Below the pieces are notes generated by a model. That model was not told where the DNA came from and made no database searches. It saw only the letters and a program-made list of their open reading frames with translations. Positions 51,278 through 59,928 of a stretch of 64,000 bases of DNA are shown one piece after another. Every line of letters starts with the position of its first letter. Position 1 is the first letter of the stretch. A program made the translations under genes and the position numbers. Source of the stretch: an uncultured Lachnospiraceae bacterium (GTDB lineage Bacteria > Bacillota > Clostridia > Lachnospirales > Lachnospiraceae); assembly GCA_903789615.1 (NCBI GenBank), contig CAIFEV010000010.1, positions 29,648 through 93,647 on the forward strand. The letters are read 5' to 3'.

Positions 51278-52462
51278 ATGACACAAGAATCTCTTGAACA
51301 GAATCTGATGCGGCTGCTTTCCTGGTACCGGGAAAACGCCCGGGTACTCCCGTTCAGGGGCACCCGCGACCCGTACCGCATCTGGGTCTCGGAAATCATG
51401 CTGCAGCAGACGCGCGCGGCGGCCGTGACCCGCTATTTTGAGCGCTTTACGGAAGCGCTGCCGGATGTATACGCCCTCGCTGCGATTGGAGACGACGGGC
51501 TGATGAAACTCTGGGAGGGGCTGGGATACTATTCCCGCGCCCGGAATCTCAAAAAATGCGCGCAGCTTCTCGTGCGTGAGTACGGCGGGCGCTTCCCGGA
51601 AGAATATGACGAACTCATCCGCCTGCCCGGCATCGGCTTTTACACCGCCGGCGCCATTGCCTCCATCGCGTTTGGAAAGCCGGTGCCGGCTGTCGACGGC
51701 AACGTGCTGCGCGTCATGAGCCGCCTTGGCAATGACAGCCGGGACATCTGCGGCATGAAGACGAAGCGCGCTGTCTTTGAGGAGCTTGCCGGGTGCTACC
51801 GGGAACTTTCGGGATCGGCTGACAGCGGCTCTCTGAACCAGGCCTTCATGGACCTCGGCTCGGAAATCTGCGTACCGGGGACGCCAAAGTGCGCAGAGTG
51901 CCCGCTTTCTGGCGGGTGCGAAGCGCTGCGGGAGGGACCGGAGCATGCCGCCGGACTGCCGGTGCGAAAAAAGCCTTCCGAAAAGCGCATCGAAAAACGA
52001 ACAATCCTTATTCTATGTGCCGGAGACAGGCTGCTTTTTCACAGGCGTCCGGCAAAGGGGCTCCTTGCGGGACTGTTCGAGTTTCCGGGGCTTCCCGGTC
52101 ATCTGACAGAACGTGAGGCTCTGAAAGCGGCGGAGAATCTGGGCTTTGAGCCGCTTCGTATGCAGCGGCTGGCCGACGGAAAGCACGTGTTCTCGCATGT
52201 CATCTGGGACATGATCTGCTACCGGGTGCGCGTGGCGGATCCCGGGACCGCTTTGACAGGGAATGGAGAAGCAAAAGTACCCGGCGTGCCCGGCATGTCG
52301 GTGCTGGCAGAAGAAACGGGAGAGTACGGCCCGGGCCCCATAGAAAAGGCAGAGGACCGGGAGTGGCTGTTGGTCAGCAGCCGCGCGGCAGGGGAGAGAG
52401 TGCCGATTCCATCGGCATTTGCCGCGTGGTTTGAGGAGGCCGGGATTTCTGATTCCAGGTAA
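51278..52462 (+). CDS. mutY: A/G-specific adenine DNA glycosylase
   Basis: The 394-residue protein has LPFRGTRDPYRIWVSEIMLQQTRAAAV, WEGLGYYSRARNLKKCAQ, helix-hairpin-helix LPGIGFYTAGAIASIAFG, catalytic Asp in VDGNVLRVMSR, and a [4Fe-4S] loop C-x6-C-x2-C-x5-C (CVPGTPKCAECPLSGGC). The C-terminal 150 residues form a Nudix-like domain (LLAGLFEFPGLPG, FSHVIWDM) that recognises 8-oxoguanine. It removes A mispaired with 8-oxoG. Divergent from dapL. Confidence 0.93.
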   Translation: MTQESLEQNLMRLLSWYRENARVLPFRGTRDPYRIWVSEIMLQQTRAAAVTRYFERFTEALPDVYALAAIGDDGLMKLWEGLGYYSRARNLKKCAQLLVREYGGRFPEEYDELIRLPGIGFYTAGAIASIAFGKPVPAVDGNVLRVMSRLGNDSRDICGMKTKRAVFEELAGCYRELSGSADSGSLNQAFMDLGSEICVPGTPKCAECPLSGGCEALREGPEHAAGLPVRKKPSEKRIEKRTILILCAGDRLLFHRRPAKGLLAGLFEFPGLPGHLTEREALKAAENLGFEPLRMQRLADGKHVFSHVIWDMICYRVRVADPGTALTGNGEAKVPGVPGMSVLAEETGEYGPGPIEKAEDREWLLVSSRAAGERVPIPSAFAAWFEEAGISDSR

Positions 52463-52464
52463 AC

Positions 52465-52510
52465 ATAAGCAGCGGAGCCGTAAATTGATGTGGTCCCGCT
52501 GCTTATATTT
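52465..52510. terminator. Bidirectional terminator between mutY and ohrR
   Basis: ATAAGCAGCGG pairs perfectly over 11 bp with CCGCTGCTTAT and is flanked by AT-rich tracts on both sides. Confidence 0.7.
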
Positions 52511-52524
52511 ATATAAAGAAAATT

Positions 52525-52977
52525 TCAGTTGTCCAGAATCTGATAAAGGATCCGGTACAGGCTGCGGGCATCCTCACGGGACAGCCGGAAACACCCGCCG
52601 ATTTCTGCCGGGATGTCCTTCACCTTTTCTTTCATGGCGCGGCCGGCTTTCGTCAGCCGGATCCGCACCTTGCGCTCATCCGCCTCGTCGCGGACTCTGG
52701 TTATGAAACCTTCGTCCTCCATTTTCTTGAGAAGCGGCGTCACCGTCCCGTTGTCAAGGTGCAGCCTCTGGCAGATGTCTCCCACCGGTATATCGTCCTG
52801 CTCCCAGAGGACCATGAACGTGATGTACTGGGTGTAGGTGATTCCGAGAGGCTTCAGATACGGCGTGTACGAACCGACGACCTTCCGGGAGGCGGCATAG
52901 AGCGGAAAGCACAGCTGATTCTGCAGTTTCAGCGCCTCGTCCGGGCTTGAAAAGAGCTTTTCTGTTTTTTTGTCCAT
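52525..52977 (-). CDS. ohrR: MarR/OhrR-type peroxide-sensing repressor
   Basis: The 150-residue MarR-family protein has the OhrR sensor segment LQNQLCFPLYAASR with the reactive Cys23, followed by the Tyr residues (YTPYLKPLGITYTQY) that hydrogen-bond it, and a winged helix (VGDICQRLHLDNGTVTPLLKKMEDEGFITRVRDEADERKVRIRLT). OhrR proteins release DNA when this Cys is oxidised by organic hydroperoxide. It is the last gene behind gpx and trxB, supporting the role and predicting autoregulation through the operator before gpx. Confidence 0.87.
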   Translation of the reverse strand: MDKKTEKLFSSPDEALKLQNQLCFPLYAASRKVVGSYTPYLKPLGITYTQYITFMVLWEQDDIPVGDICQRLHLDNGTVTPLLKKMEDEGFITRVRDEADERKVRIRLTKAGRAMKEKVKDIPAEIGGCFRLSREDARSLYRILYQILDN

Positions 52978-53047
52978 GAGCTTTCAGCTGTCCTCCTTTC
53001 CGAAACAGTGAGATTTTCGCGGGAATGCCGCAGCTGTCTTCCGGACC

Positions 53048-53959
53048 TCAAAGCCTGTCGATGTACTCGCAGGCTGCGGTCGCGGCCATGGCGCCGTCCG
53101 CGGCTGCGGTCGTGAGCTGACGGAGCGCCTTGGTACGGCAGTCGCCGGCTGTAAAGATTCCCTCGCGGTTCGTGCGGCAGTTCTCGCCGGCTTCAATGTA
53201 GCCTCTTTCATCAAGCGCAATCAGGTCTGCGAAAGCGCCGTTGTCCGGTGCCTGCCCGATCGCAACGAACAGTGCCGATACCGGGATATTGCGCACCGAT
53301 CCGTCTGTTTTGCTTGTCACATCGATGCTTTCCAGCCGGTTTTCGCCGTTTAGTGCCGAGACGGTGCTGTTTAACACAAACTCCACGTTGTCAAGTTTCG
53401 CCAGTTTTTCGGCGTCTGTCTCAGCGCCGCGGAATTTGTCTCTTCTGTGGATCACGTAGACTTTACGGCAGATGCCGGCAAGATACAGCGCGTCTCCAAG
53501 CGCCGTGTTGCCGCCGCCGTTCACGGCCACGTCCTTCCCGCGGAAAAACATGCCGTCGCAGGTCGCGCAGTAGGAGACACCCTTTCCGGTCAGCTCCTCC
53601 TCGCGGGCAAGACCCAGATGGCGGTTTTTCGCTCCGGTGGCGAGGATTACAGCTTTGCACTCGTAGACGCTGCCCCCGGTCGTCGTGACGGTCTTTACGG
53701 CGCCGCCGTCTGCAATCTTTGCGGCTCCCTCGAAGACAACCTTCACCCCCAGTGCCACGGCCTGATCGTAGAGATTCTGCGCGAAGTCAAAGCCGGAGAT
53801 GTGCGCGATGCCCGGATAATTCTCAATGTCGGGCGTGTTGATGATCTGCCCGCCGTAGGCGATGGCTTCCAGGATCAGTGCGGACTTTCCGGCGCGCGCC
53901 GCGTAGATCCCGGCCGTGAGGCCGGCGGTGCCGGCCCCGATGATGATGATATCCGTCAT
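53048..53959 (-). CDS. trxB: Thioredoxin-disulfide reductase
   Basis: The 303-residue flavoprotein has FAD-binding IIIIGAGTAGLTAGIYAARAG, redox pair C131-ATC-134 in SYCATCDG, NADPH-binding VNGGGNTALGDALYLAG with HRRDKFR, and C-terminal AGDCRTKALRQLTTAAADGAMAA. These define low-molecular-weight TrxB. GAAAGGAAAAGG precedes the ATG at 53959; the longer frame overlaps gpx without homology. In this operon it probably regenerates the reductant of the peroxidase. Confidence 0.93.
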   Translation of the reverse strand: MTDIIIIGAGTAGLTAGIYAARAGKSALILEAIAYGGQIINTPDIENYPGIAHISGFDFAQNLYDQAVALGVKVVFEGAAKIADGGAVKTVTTTGGSVYECKAVILATGAKNRHLGLAREEELTGKGVSYCATCDGMFFRGKDVAVNGGGNTALGDALYLAGICRKVYVIHRRDKFRGAETDAEKLAKLDNVEFVLNSTVSALNGENRLESIDVTSKTDGSVRNIPVSALFVAIGQAPDNGAFADLIALDERGYIEAGENCRTNREGIFTAGDCRTKALRQLTTAAADGAMAATAACEYIDRL

Positions 53960-53984
53960 ACCTTTTCCTTTCTGCGATCTGCTC

Positions 53985-54530
53985 TCAGATCTGCTCCGCA
54001 ACCGCCGCGCGCACGGCTTCCATGTCAGCCGTCGGCTCGAAGCGGGCCACGACACTGCCGTTCCGGTCGATCAGAAATTTCGTGAAGTTCCACTTGATCT
54101 CGGCGTTGTTCTTGTAATCCGGGTCTATTTTCTTAAGCATCGTGTTCATCAGCATAGCCTTCGGCCCTTTGCCGAACCCTTCAAACGTCTTCTGGCTCTT
54201 GAGATACTTGTACAGGTCCAGGGCGTTCTCACCGTTGACATCGCTCTTCTTCATCTGGTCAAATTTCGTGCTGTACTTGAGCGTGCAGAACTCGTGCACC
54301 TCTTCATCCGTTCCAGGCGTCTGGCCCGCGAACTGGTTGCAGGGGATGTCCAGAATCTCCAGCCCCTTGTCGTGAAACTCCTCGTAGATGCTCTCCAGAT
54401 CCTTGTACTGGGGCGTGAAGCCGCAGCCCGTCGCCGTGTTGACCACGAGGACGACCTTCCCTCGGAAGCTGCTCATGGGAAGCTGGGAGCCGTCGCGCTT
54501 TGTAACCGAATAATCATAAAAACTGCTCAT
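53985..54530 (-). CDS. Glutathione-peroxidase-family thiol peroxidase
   Basis: The 181-residue protein has the peroxidase tetrad: Cys36 in NTATGCGFTPQY, Gln in IPCNQFAGQ, and Trp-Asn in KWNFTKFLIDRNG. The active residue is Cys rather than selenocysteine (TGC codon). Bacterial Cys-type members are usually reduced by thioredoxin, which suits the adjacent trxB. It reduces organic hydroperoxides and H2O2 in the cytoplasm. First gene of the gpx-trxB-ohrR operon. Confidence 0.92.
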   Translation of the reverse strand: MSSFYDYSVTKRDGSQLPMSSFRGKVVLVVNTATGCGFTPQYKDLESIYEEFHDKGLEILDIPCNQFAGQTPGTDEEVHEFCTLKYSTKFDQMKKSDVNGENALDLYKYLKSQKTFEGFGKGPKAMLMNTMLKKIDPDYKNNAEIKWNFTKFLIDRNGSVVARFEPTADMEAVRAAVAEQI

Positions 54531-54599
54531 TTTTTGTTCTCCTTTTTATTCTTCAAATGGTAAATGGCGGTGACAAATGTTGATTTATCTTTTACGCAA

Positions 54600-54631
54600 T
54601 TATATTTAGCACAATATAAATGAGCTGTCAA
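54600..54631 (-). promoter_or_regulatory. Promoter with probable OhrR operator upstream of gpx
   Basis: On the minus strand TTGACA (54631-54626) and TAAATA (54608-54603) are separated by 17 bases. TTATATT-N6-AATATAA at 54600-54619 is a perfect 7-bp AT-rich dyad overlapping the -10 region, similar in style to OhrR/MarR operators. Repressor binding there would shut off the operon until peroxide stress. Confidence 0.6.
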
Positions 54632-54671
54632 GTGTTTCTGCGGAAATGAGATTTTTTACGGTGCGGCAGGT

Positions 54672-54679
54672 GGTATAAT
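54672..54679 (+). promoter_or_regulatory. Extended -10 promoter of the aldose epimerase gene
   Basis: TGGTATAAT at 54671-54679 is an extended -10 element about 60 bases before the ATG. The -35 region is poor. Confidence 0.5.
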
Positions 54680-54739
54680 GGATCAAACACACCGGCGCGG
54701 CCGGAAAACAGGAAAAACTACTGCAAGGGAGGAACCTGC

Positions 54740-55873
54740 ATGAAGAAGGAAATTTTTGGAACGACAAAGGACGGACAGGAAGTGACGGTCCTCACGCTGG
54801 AGAATTCGTCCGGCATGAAGCTGCGCATCCTGGACTACGGAGCAATCTTTCAGTCCATCATCGTCCCGGATAAAAACGGAAATCCGGTCGACGTTCTGCT
54901 CGGATACGATGATCTGGCCGGGTATGAGAACCACGGCGGGCATCTCGGAAGCACGGTGGGCCGGTACGCCAACCGGATCTCGGGCGCTTCGACGGTGATT
55001 GACGGCGTGCGCTACGAGCTCGAGAAGAACGACGGGGAGAACAACCTGCACAGCGGCAGCAACTGCACAGACTGCAAGATCTGGAAGATCCAGGACGCAG
55101 GGCACATCGAGGCACAGGAGGGCGTTCACAAGACGCCGTGGTCATCGGACACCTGCGACTATGCGGTACTTACCATCACGTGCCCGGATATGGAGCAGGG
55201 ATTCCCGGGAACTGTGAACGTCCGGATGACCGTGCGCCTGACCGAGGGCGGCGAGATTGTGACGGAGTACCACGCGGAGTCAGACAGAGACACGCTAATC
55301 AATTTCACAAATCACTCCTATTTTAATCTGAACGGCGAGCAGGCCGGGACACTTGACGGCGTGCAGCTGAAAATCTGCGCGGACAAGTTCACGCCGGTCG
55401 GCGCGGGACTCATCCCGACAGGTGAGATTGAGGATGTGGACGGCACGGTCCTGGATTTCCGCAAATACCGGGATCTCGGAAAGGCGATTGACGCGTACAA
55501 AGAGGGAATCCGGGCAGAAAATCCGGACTTTGAGATTCTCCGGGCGTCTCTTGGCTTTGACCACAACTTTGTGCTTGACGAGAGCAACGCGATCGGGGCG
55601 CTTTCGAGTGCGGCCGATGCCGTGAGCCGCAGGAGCGGAATCGCCATGACGCTTATGACGGATGAACCGGGCGTTCAGCTGTACACCGGAAACGGGCTGG
55701 GAGGCCGCAGCGGCAAGAGCGGACATATCTATGAGGACTACTCGGGCTTCTGCCTCGAGCCGCAGTGTTTCCCGGATTCCGCCAACAACAAGGCGTTCAG
55801 AAAGCCTGTGTTCGGACCGGGCAGACCGTATGATTCCGTTACGGCTTACATTTTTACGACGGAAAAGGACTGA
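54740..55873 (+). CDS. Aldose 1-epimerase (GalM family)
   Basis: The 377-residue protein has the GalM order: LRILDYGAIFQSIIVPDKNGNPVDVLLGYDDLAGYENHGGHLGSTVGRYANRI, NNLHSGSN (first catalytic His region), NFTNHSYFNLNG (second His), and FCLEPQCFPDSAN with a Glu that acts as base. It interconverts alpha and beta anomers of a free aldose. GGGAGGA precedes the ATG. As it heads the rhamnose-type cluster it may act on that sugar, although galactose is the family's usual substrate. Confidence 0.9.
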   Translation: MKKEIFGTTKDGQEVTVLTLENSSGMKLRILDYGAIFQSIIVPDKNGNPVDVLLGYDDLAGYENHGGHLGSTVGRYANRISGASTVIDGVRYELEKNDGENNLHSGSNCTDCKIWKIQDAGHIEAQEGVHKTPWSSDTCDYAVLTITCPDMEQGFPGTVNVRMTVRLTEGGEIVTEYHAESDRDTLINFTNHSYFNLNGEQAGTLDGVQLKICADKFTPVGAGLIPTGEIEDVDGTVLDFRKYRDLGKAIDAYKEGIRAENPDFEILRASLGFDHNFVLDESNAIGALSSAADAVSRRSGIAMTLMTDEPGVQLYTGNGLGGRSGKSGHIYEDYSGFCLEPQCFPDSANNKAFRKPVFGPGRPYDSVTAYIFTTEKD

Positions 55874-55907
55874 GACGTGTACCGGACAAAAACGGCAGGA
55901 GAGGCTC

Positions 55908-56909
55908 ATGCGGCAGGATCTGCTTGATCAGCTGGCGGTTCTGACGCCGGAAGAGGAAAAACTGAAGGCGGGGGCGAAGATCGAGAAGGGCATCTATATG
56001 CCGGCCGGCGACGACGTCGTCGATGTGCGGAGGCTGGCAGAAGAAGGGCGCCTGATCACGGTCCGCAAGAACGTGCGGTTCGCGTTTTTCCCGAAGCACC
56101 GGCACAACTACGTGGAAGTGCTGTACATGTGCGAGGGCTCTACGCGGCATGTGCTCGGCGGTCAGGAGGTCACGGTCCGGTCCGGCGATCTGCTGATGCT
56201 GAGCCAGCGGGTGACACAGGAGGTCTACCCGGCGGGGGAAAATGACATCGGCGTGAATTTTCTGATCCTGCCGGAGTTCTTTAACGACATCCTGCGGATG
56301 ATTCCCGACGAGAAAAACGCAATCCGCGATTTCCTCATCGGAACGCTTGCAGGCGCATCGGCTTCGGACGGTCAGACGGATGTCCAGGCGGACGCCCCGT
56401 CGTATCTGCTCTTTCACGCGGCGGACTTCCTTCCGGTGCAGAACCTGATGGAGAATCTGATCTACGGGCTGCTCAACCGCCCGTCCTCTTCGCGCACGAT
56501 CGAGCAGAACACCTTCGGCCTGCTCCTGCTGTATCTGCTGAAGCTCTCCGATCATCTGCAGGTGGGCGGCGGAGGAACGGACAAACTGATGATGAAGGTG
56601 CTGGACTATGTCGACAGCCACTACCGGGATGCCTCGCTGAACGCTCTGGCGCGCGATCTGCACTACGATCCGTTCCAGCTCTCCCGGATGATCAAGCGGA
56701 AGATGGGACGCAATTTCACCGACCTGGTGCAGGAGCGGCGCCTGCGTCAGGCCCGCTACCTGTTGACGCACACGCCGATGTCGGTGCTGTCCGTCGCCGG
56801 GGCCGTCGGATACGCGAATGTCAGCTATTTTCACCGGATCTTCCGCGCGGCGACCGGGCAGACACCGAGGCACTTCAGGGTCACGCAGACGCAGCCGGAG
56901 CGCCCTTAG
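55908..56909 (+). CDS. AraC-family regulator with cupin sensor domain
   Basis: The 333-residue protein has an N-terminal cupin (FPKHRHNYVEVLYMCEGSTRHVLGGQEVTVRSGDLLMLSQ) and a C-terminal AraC domain (DASLNALARDLHYDPFQLSRMIKRKMGRNFTDLVQERRLRQARYLL, VLSVAGAVGYANVSYFHRIFRAATGQTPRHFR). The start is the ATG at 55908 with AGGAGAGG just upstream. It is 34 bases after the epimerase and upstream of the rhamnose genes, so a RhaR/RhaS-like role as sugar-responsive activator is likely. Confidence 0.87.
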   Translation: MRQDLLDQLAVLTPEEEKLKAGAKIEKGIYMPAGDDVVDVRRLAEEGRLITVRKNVRFAFFPKHRHNYVEVLYMCEGSTRHVLGGQEVTVRSGDLLMLSQRVTQEVYPAGENDIGVNFLILPEFFNDILRMIPDEKNAIRDFLIGTLAGASASDGQTDVQADAPSYLLFHAADFLPVQNLMENLIYGLLNRPSSSRTIEQNTFGLLLLYLLKLSDHLQVGGGGTDKLMMKVLDYVDSHYRDASLNALARDLHYDPFQLSRMIKRKMGRNFTDLVQERRLRQARYLLTHTPMSVLSVAGAVGYANVSYFHRIFRAATGQTPRHFRVTQTQPERP

Positions 56910-56988
56910 GGGGTGAGAGCCGGGATTCCAATAGGCTGCGGTGCAGAGCACAGGGAAAAATTTCATGAAAGGATAGGAAGAAGAGAAA

Positions 56989-57327
56989 ATGAAGAATCAG
57001 AGATGGGTTTTCTACAAGGATGTAAAGCCGGAGGACAACGGTCAGGGTGTTGTGAAGCGGGTGCTCGCGTACTCCGATGACCTGATGGTCGTCGAGAACA
57101 CGTTCGCAAAGGGCGCCGTTGGCGCGATGCATCACCACCCGCACACGCAGATCACCTATGTGAAGAGCGGTAAGTTTGAATTCACGATCGACGGGGAAAA
57201 GCACATCGTGACGGAGGGCGACACGCTCTGCAAGACCAACGGCGTCGAGCACGGGTGCGTATGTCTTGAACCGGGCGTTCTCATCGACACATTCACTCCG
57301 TACCGCAAGGATTTCGTTGACGACTGA
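56989..57327 (+). CDS. Small single-domain cupin protein
   Basis: The 112-residue protein is one cupin barrel with the metal-binding motifs GAMHHHPHTQITYVKSGKFEFTIDG (His cluster, Glu position replaced by Gln/Tyr context) and DTLCKTNGVEHGCVCLEPG. Proteins of this kind may be sugar isomerase-like, dioxygenase-like or merely binding proteins. It lies between the AraC regulator and rhaB, so it probably serves rhamnose or uronate metabolism. Function unknown. Confidence 0.8.
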   Translation: MKNQRWVFYKDVKPEDNGQGVVKRVLAYSDDLMVVENTFAKGAVGAMHHHPHTQITYVKSGKFEFTIDGEKHIVTEGDTLCKTNGVEHGCVCLEPGVLIDTFTPYRKDFVDD

Positions 57328-57413
57328 GAGCGGAAAGTCTTGTAATATGCGTTTTAAAAGGTAGTCCTGACTACAGACGGACAATAAAAACAGAATAGCT
57401 CATTTGTCATCAG

Positions 57414-57446
57414 AGGACACTTTTTAGCACAAAAAGTGTCCTTTTT
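57414..57446 (+). terminator. Terminator after the cupin gene
   Basis: AGGACACTTTTT and AAAAAGTGTCCT form a perfect 12-bp stem around AGCAC, followed by TTTTC. Confidence 0.85.
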
Positions 57447-57517
57447 CTTATGCGCGAAAGGGAATATGATGAACCCAGAATACGCGGTTTGAAAGACGTG
57501 AAGTGGAGAGGAACGGT

Positions 57518-58918
57518 ATGGGCAGGTATTTTCTTGCGGTGGATATCGGCGCGTCAAGCGGACGGCATATCCTGTTTGAGCTTGAGAACGGCGTGATGCG
57601 TCAGGAGGAGATTTACCGTTTTCCGAACGGCAATGTGCAAAAAAACGGGCATCTGACCTGGGACGTCGACAGCCTTTTCGGGCACATCCTGGCCGGCATG
57701 AAGGAATGCGGCAGGCGCGGCATCACGCCGGTGAGCGTGGGCGTTGACACGTGGGGCGTGGATTTTGTTCTGCTGGACGGCAGGGGACAGCGGCTCGGCG
57801 ACGCCGTCGCGTACCGGGACAGCCGCACGGATCACGCGGATGAATACGTAAAGCGGTTTATCCCGGAGGATGAGCTGTACGCGCGGACCGGAATCCAGAA
57901 GCAGAAATTCAACACGATCTATCAGCTGGCGGCCGTAAAGAGTCAGGAGCCGGAGCTTCTTGCAAAGGCCGGGATGCTGCTGATGATGCCCGACTATTTC
58001 CATTACCGGCTTTCGGGGAAGGCGGCGACGGAGTACACCGACGCCACCACGGGACAGCTGGTGAGCCCGGAGACGTTTGACTGGGACTATGAGCTTATCC
58101 GCCGGCTCGGCTTTCCGGAGAAGATCTTTCAGAAAATCGTTCCGCCGGGAACGGTTCTCGGGGACCTGAGGCCGGAGATCGCGAAAGAAGTCGGATTCAC
58201 CTGCAAGGTTGTGGTGCCGGGCACACATGACACGGCCTCGGCGGTCCTTGCGGTGCCGTCCCTTTCGGATGCGCCGCTTTACATCAGCTCCGGGACCTGG
58301 TCGCTGATGGGAACCGAGCTGCACGAGGCGGACTGTTCGCCGCAGGCCAGAGAAGCGAATCTCACCAATGAGGGCGGATACGACCGGCGCTTCCGGTTCC
58401 TTCAGAATATCATGGGACTGTGGATGATCCAGTCCGTGAAAAAGGAGATCGGGGGAGACCTTACGTTCGGGGAGATCTGCGAGGGCGCGGAAAAGACGGA
58501 CATCACCAGTCTGGTTCCGGCCAATGACGGCCGGTTCCTCGCGCCGGAAAGCATGATGGCCGAGGTGCAGGCGGCATGCCGGGAGCTCGGCGAGCAGGTG
58601 CCGGAGGGCATCTTCGAGACGGCCAGCGTCATCTACCACTCGCTGGCGAAGTGCTACGCGGACACGGTCCGCAGCCTGGAGGCCATCACGGGGCGGACTT
58701 ACGATGCGGTTAACATCGTGGGCGGCGGCTCAAACGCGGACTATTTAAACCGTCTGACGGCGAAGGCCACAGGGAAAAGAGTGCTCGCGGGGCCGGCGGA
58801 GGCGACGGCTATCGGCAACGCGGCGGCGCAGATGATTGCGGCCGGGGAACTGAAAGACAGACTGGACGCCAGGCGCTGCGTCGGCAGGTCGTATGAACTG
58901 AAGACGTACGAGCCGTGA
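57518..58918 (+). CDS. rhaB: L-rhamnulokinase (FGGY family)
   Basis: The 466-residue kinase has FLAVDIGASSGRHILFELENG (ATP phosphate loop of RhaB), VGVDTWGVDFVLLD with the catalytic Asp, AYRDSRTD, PGTHDTASAVLAVP, YISSGTWSLMGTE and VNIVGGGSNADYLNRLTAKATGK. These are the RhaB signatures within FGGY kinases. It phosphorylates L-rhamnulose at C1. GAGAGGAA lies five bases before the ATG at 57518; the GTG at 57503 is unlikely. First gene of rhaB-rhaD-fucO. Confidence 0.93.
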   Translation: MGRYFLAVDIGASSGRHILFELENGVMRQEEIYRFPNGNVQKNGHLTWDVDSLFGHILAGMKECGRRGITPVSVGVDTWGVDFVLLDGRGQRLGDAVAYRDSRTDHADEYVKRFIPEDELYARTGIQKQKFNTIYQLAAVKSQEPELLAKAGMLLMMPDYFHYRLSGKAATEYTDATTGQLVSPETFDWDYELIRRLGFPEKIFQKIVPPGTVLGDLRPEIAKEVGFTCKVVVPGTHDTASAVLAVPSLSDAPLYISSGTWSLMGTELHEADCSPQAREANLTNEGGYDRRFRFLQNIMGLWMIQSVKKEIGGDLTFGEICEGAEKTDITSLVPANDGRFLAPESMMAEVQAACRELGEQVPEGIFETASVIYHSLAKCYADTVRSLEAITGRTYDAVNIVGGGSNADYLNRLTAKATGKRVLAGPAEATAIGNAAAQMIAAGELKDRLDARRCVGRSYELKTYEP

Positions 58919-58966
58919 CAGAGCGGGACAGATATGCATAACGGGGATACAGAAAGGAAAATTGAT

Positions 58967-59827
58967 ATGAAGTTTTTGGATGCTGAATTTGTCAAGGGGT
59001 TTCAGCGGATGGCTTTTGACGGCTGGGAGCAGGGATGGCACGAGCGCAACGGCGGCAACCTGACATACCGCGTGAAGCCGGAAGAGGTTGAAGAGGTAAA
59101 AGAAAACCTCTCGCCGCGCGAGTGGAAGCCGATCGGCACGTCGGTGCCGGGGCTTGCCGGCGAGTATTTCCTGACGACCGGCAGCGGCAAGTACATGCGC
59201 AACATCTACATCAAGGCGGAAGAGACCTTCGGCATGATCGAGGTCGACGGGAAGGGCGAGAATTACCGCACCGTCTGGGGACTTGCCGGCGCGCGCCCGA
59301 CATCCGAGCTGCCGAGCCACCTGATGAATCATGAGGTGAAAAAGGAAGTGACGGGCGGCCGTTACCGGGTTATCTATCACTGCCATCCGACCAACACCAT
59401 CGCCCTGACCTTTGTGCTTCCGCTCTCTGACAAGGTGTTCACCCGCGAACTGTGGGAGATGGCAACCGAGTGTCCGGTCGTATTCCCGGACGGCATCGGC
59501 GTGGTTCCGTGGATGGTTCCGGGCGGCCGCGATATTGCTGTGGAGACGAGCAAACTGATGCGGAAGTATGACGTAGCCATCTGGGCGCATCACGGGATGT
59601 TTGCCGCCGGCGAGGACTTCGACCTCACCTTCGGCCTGATGCACACCGTTGAGAAGTCCGCAGAGATTCTCGTGAAGGTCCTCTCGATGACCGACCGCAA
59701 GCGCCAGACCATACAGCCTGATGAGTTCCGGCATCTCGCAAAGGATTTCGGCGTTACGCTTCCGGAGGAGTTCCTCTACGAGAAGAAGAGCGACAAAATC
59801 GGCTGGGATCCGGATGCAGAAGCCTGA
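58967..59827 (+). CDS. rhaD: Rhamnulose-1-phosphate aldolase
   Basis: The 286-residue class II aldolase carries ERNGGNLTYRV, FLTTGSGKYMRNI, zinc ligands in YHCHPTNTIALTF and WAHHGMF, and the long C-terminal helix typical of RhaD. It splits L-rhamnulose 1-phosphate into dihydroxyacetone phosphate and L-lactaldehyde. AGAAAGGAAA precedes the ATG at 58967. The lactaldehyde reductase gene follows after 101 bases. Confidence 0.93.
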   Translation: MKFLDAEFVKGFQRMAFDGWEQGWHERNGGNLTYRVKPEEVEEVKENLSPREWKPIGTSVPGLAGEYFLTTGSGKYMRNIYIKAEETFGMIEVDGKGENYRTVWGLAGARPTSELPSHLMNHEVKKEVTGGRYRVIYHCHPTNTIALTFVLPLSDKVFTRELWEMATECPVVFPDGIGVVPWMVPGGRDIAVETSKLMRKYDVAIWAHHGMFAAGEDFDLTFGLMHTVEKSAEILVKVLSMTDRKRQTIQPDEFRHLAKDFGVTLPEEFLYEKKSDKIGWDPDAEA

Positions 59828-59838
59828 ATAGAAAGAGG

Positions 59839-59861
59839 CGGGCGCTGCGGCGCCCGGTTTT
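59839..59861 (+). terminator. Hairpin between rhaD and fucO
   Basis: CGGGCGC and GCGCCCG flank a TGCG loop region and are followed by GTTTT. It may be a partial terminator that lowers fucO expression relative to rhaBD. Confidence 0.55.
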
Positions 59862-59928
59862 CTCCGGCAAATATTGTTAAAGGAATATCAAAATGTCATG
59901 CGGGCAGTCCGCAGAAAGGAATATAAAA

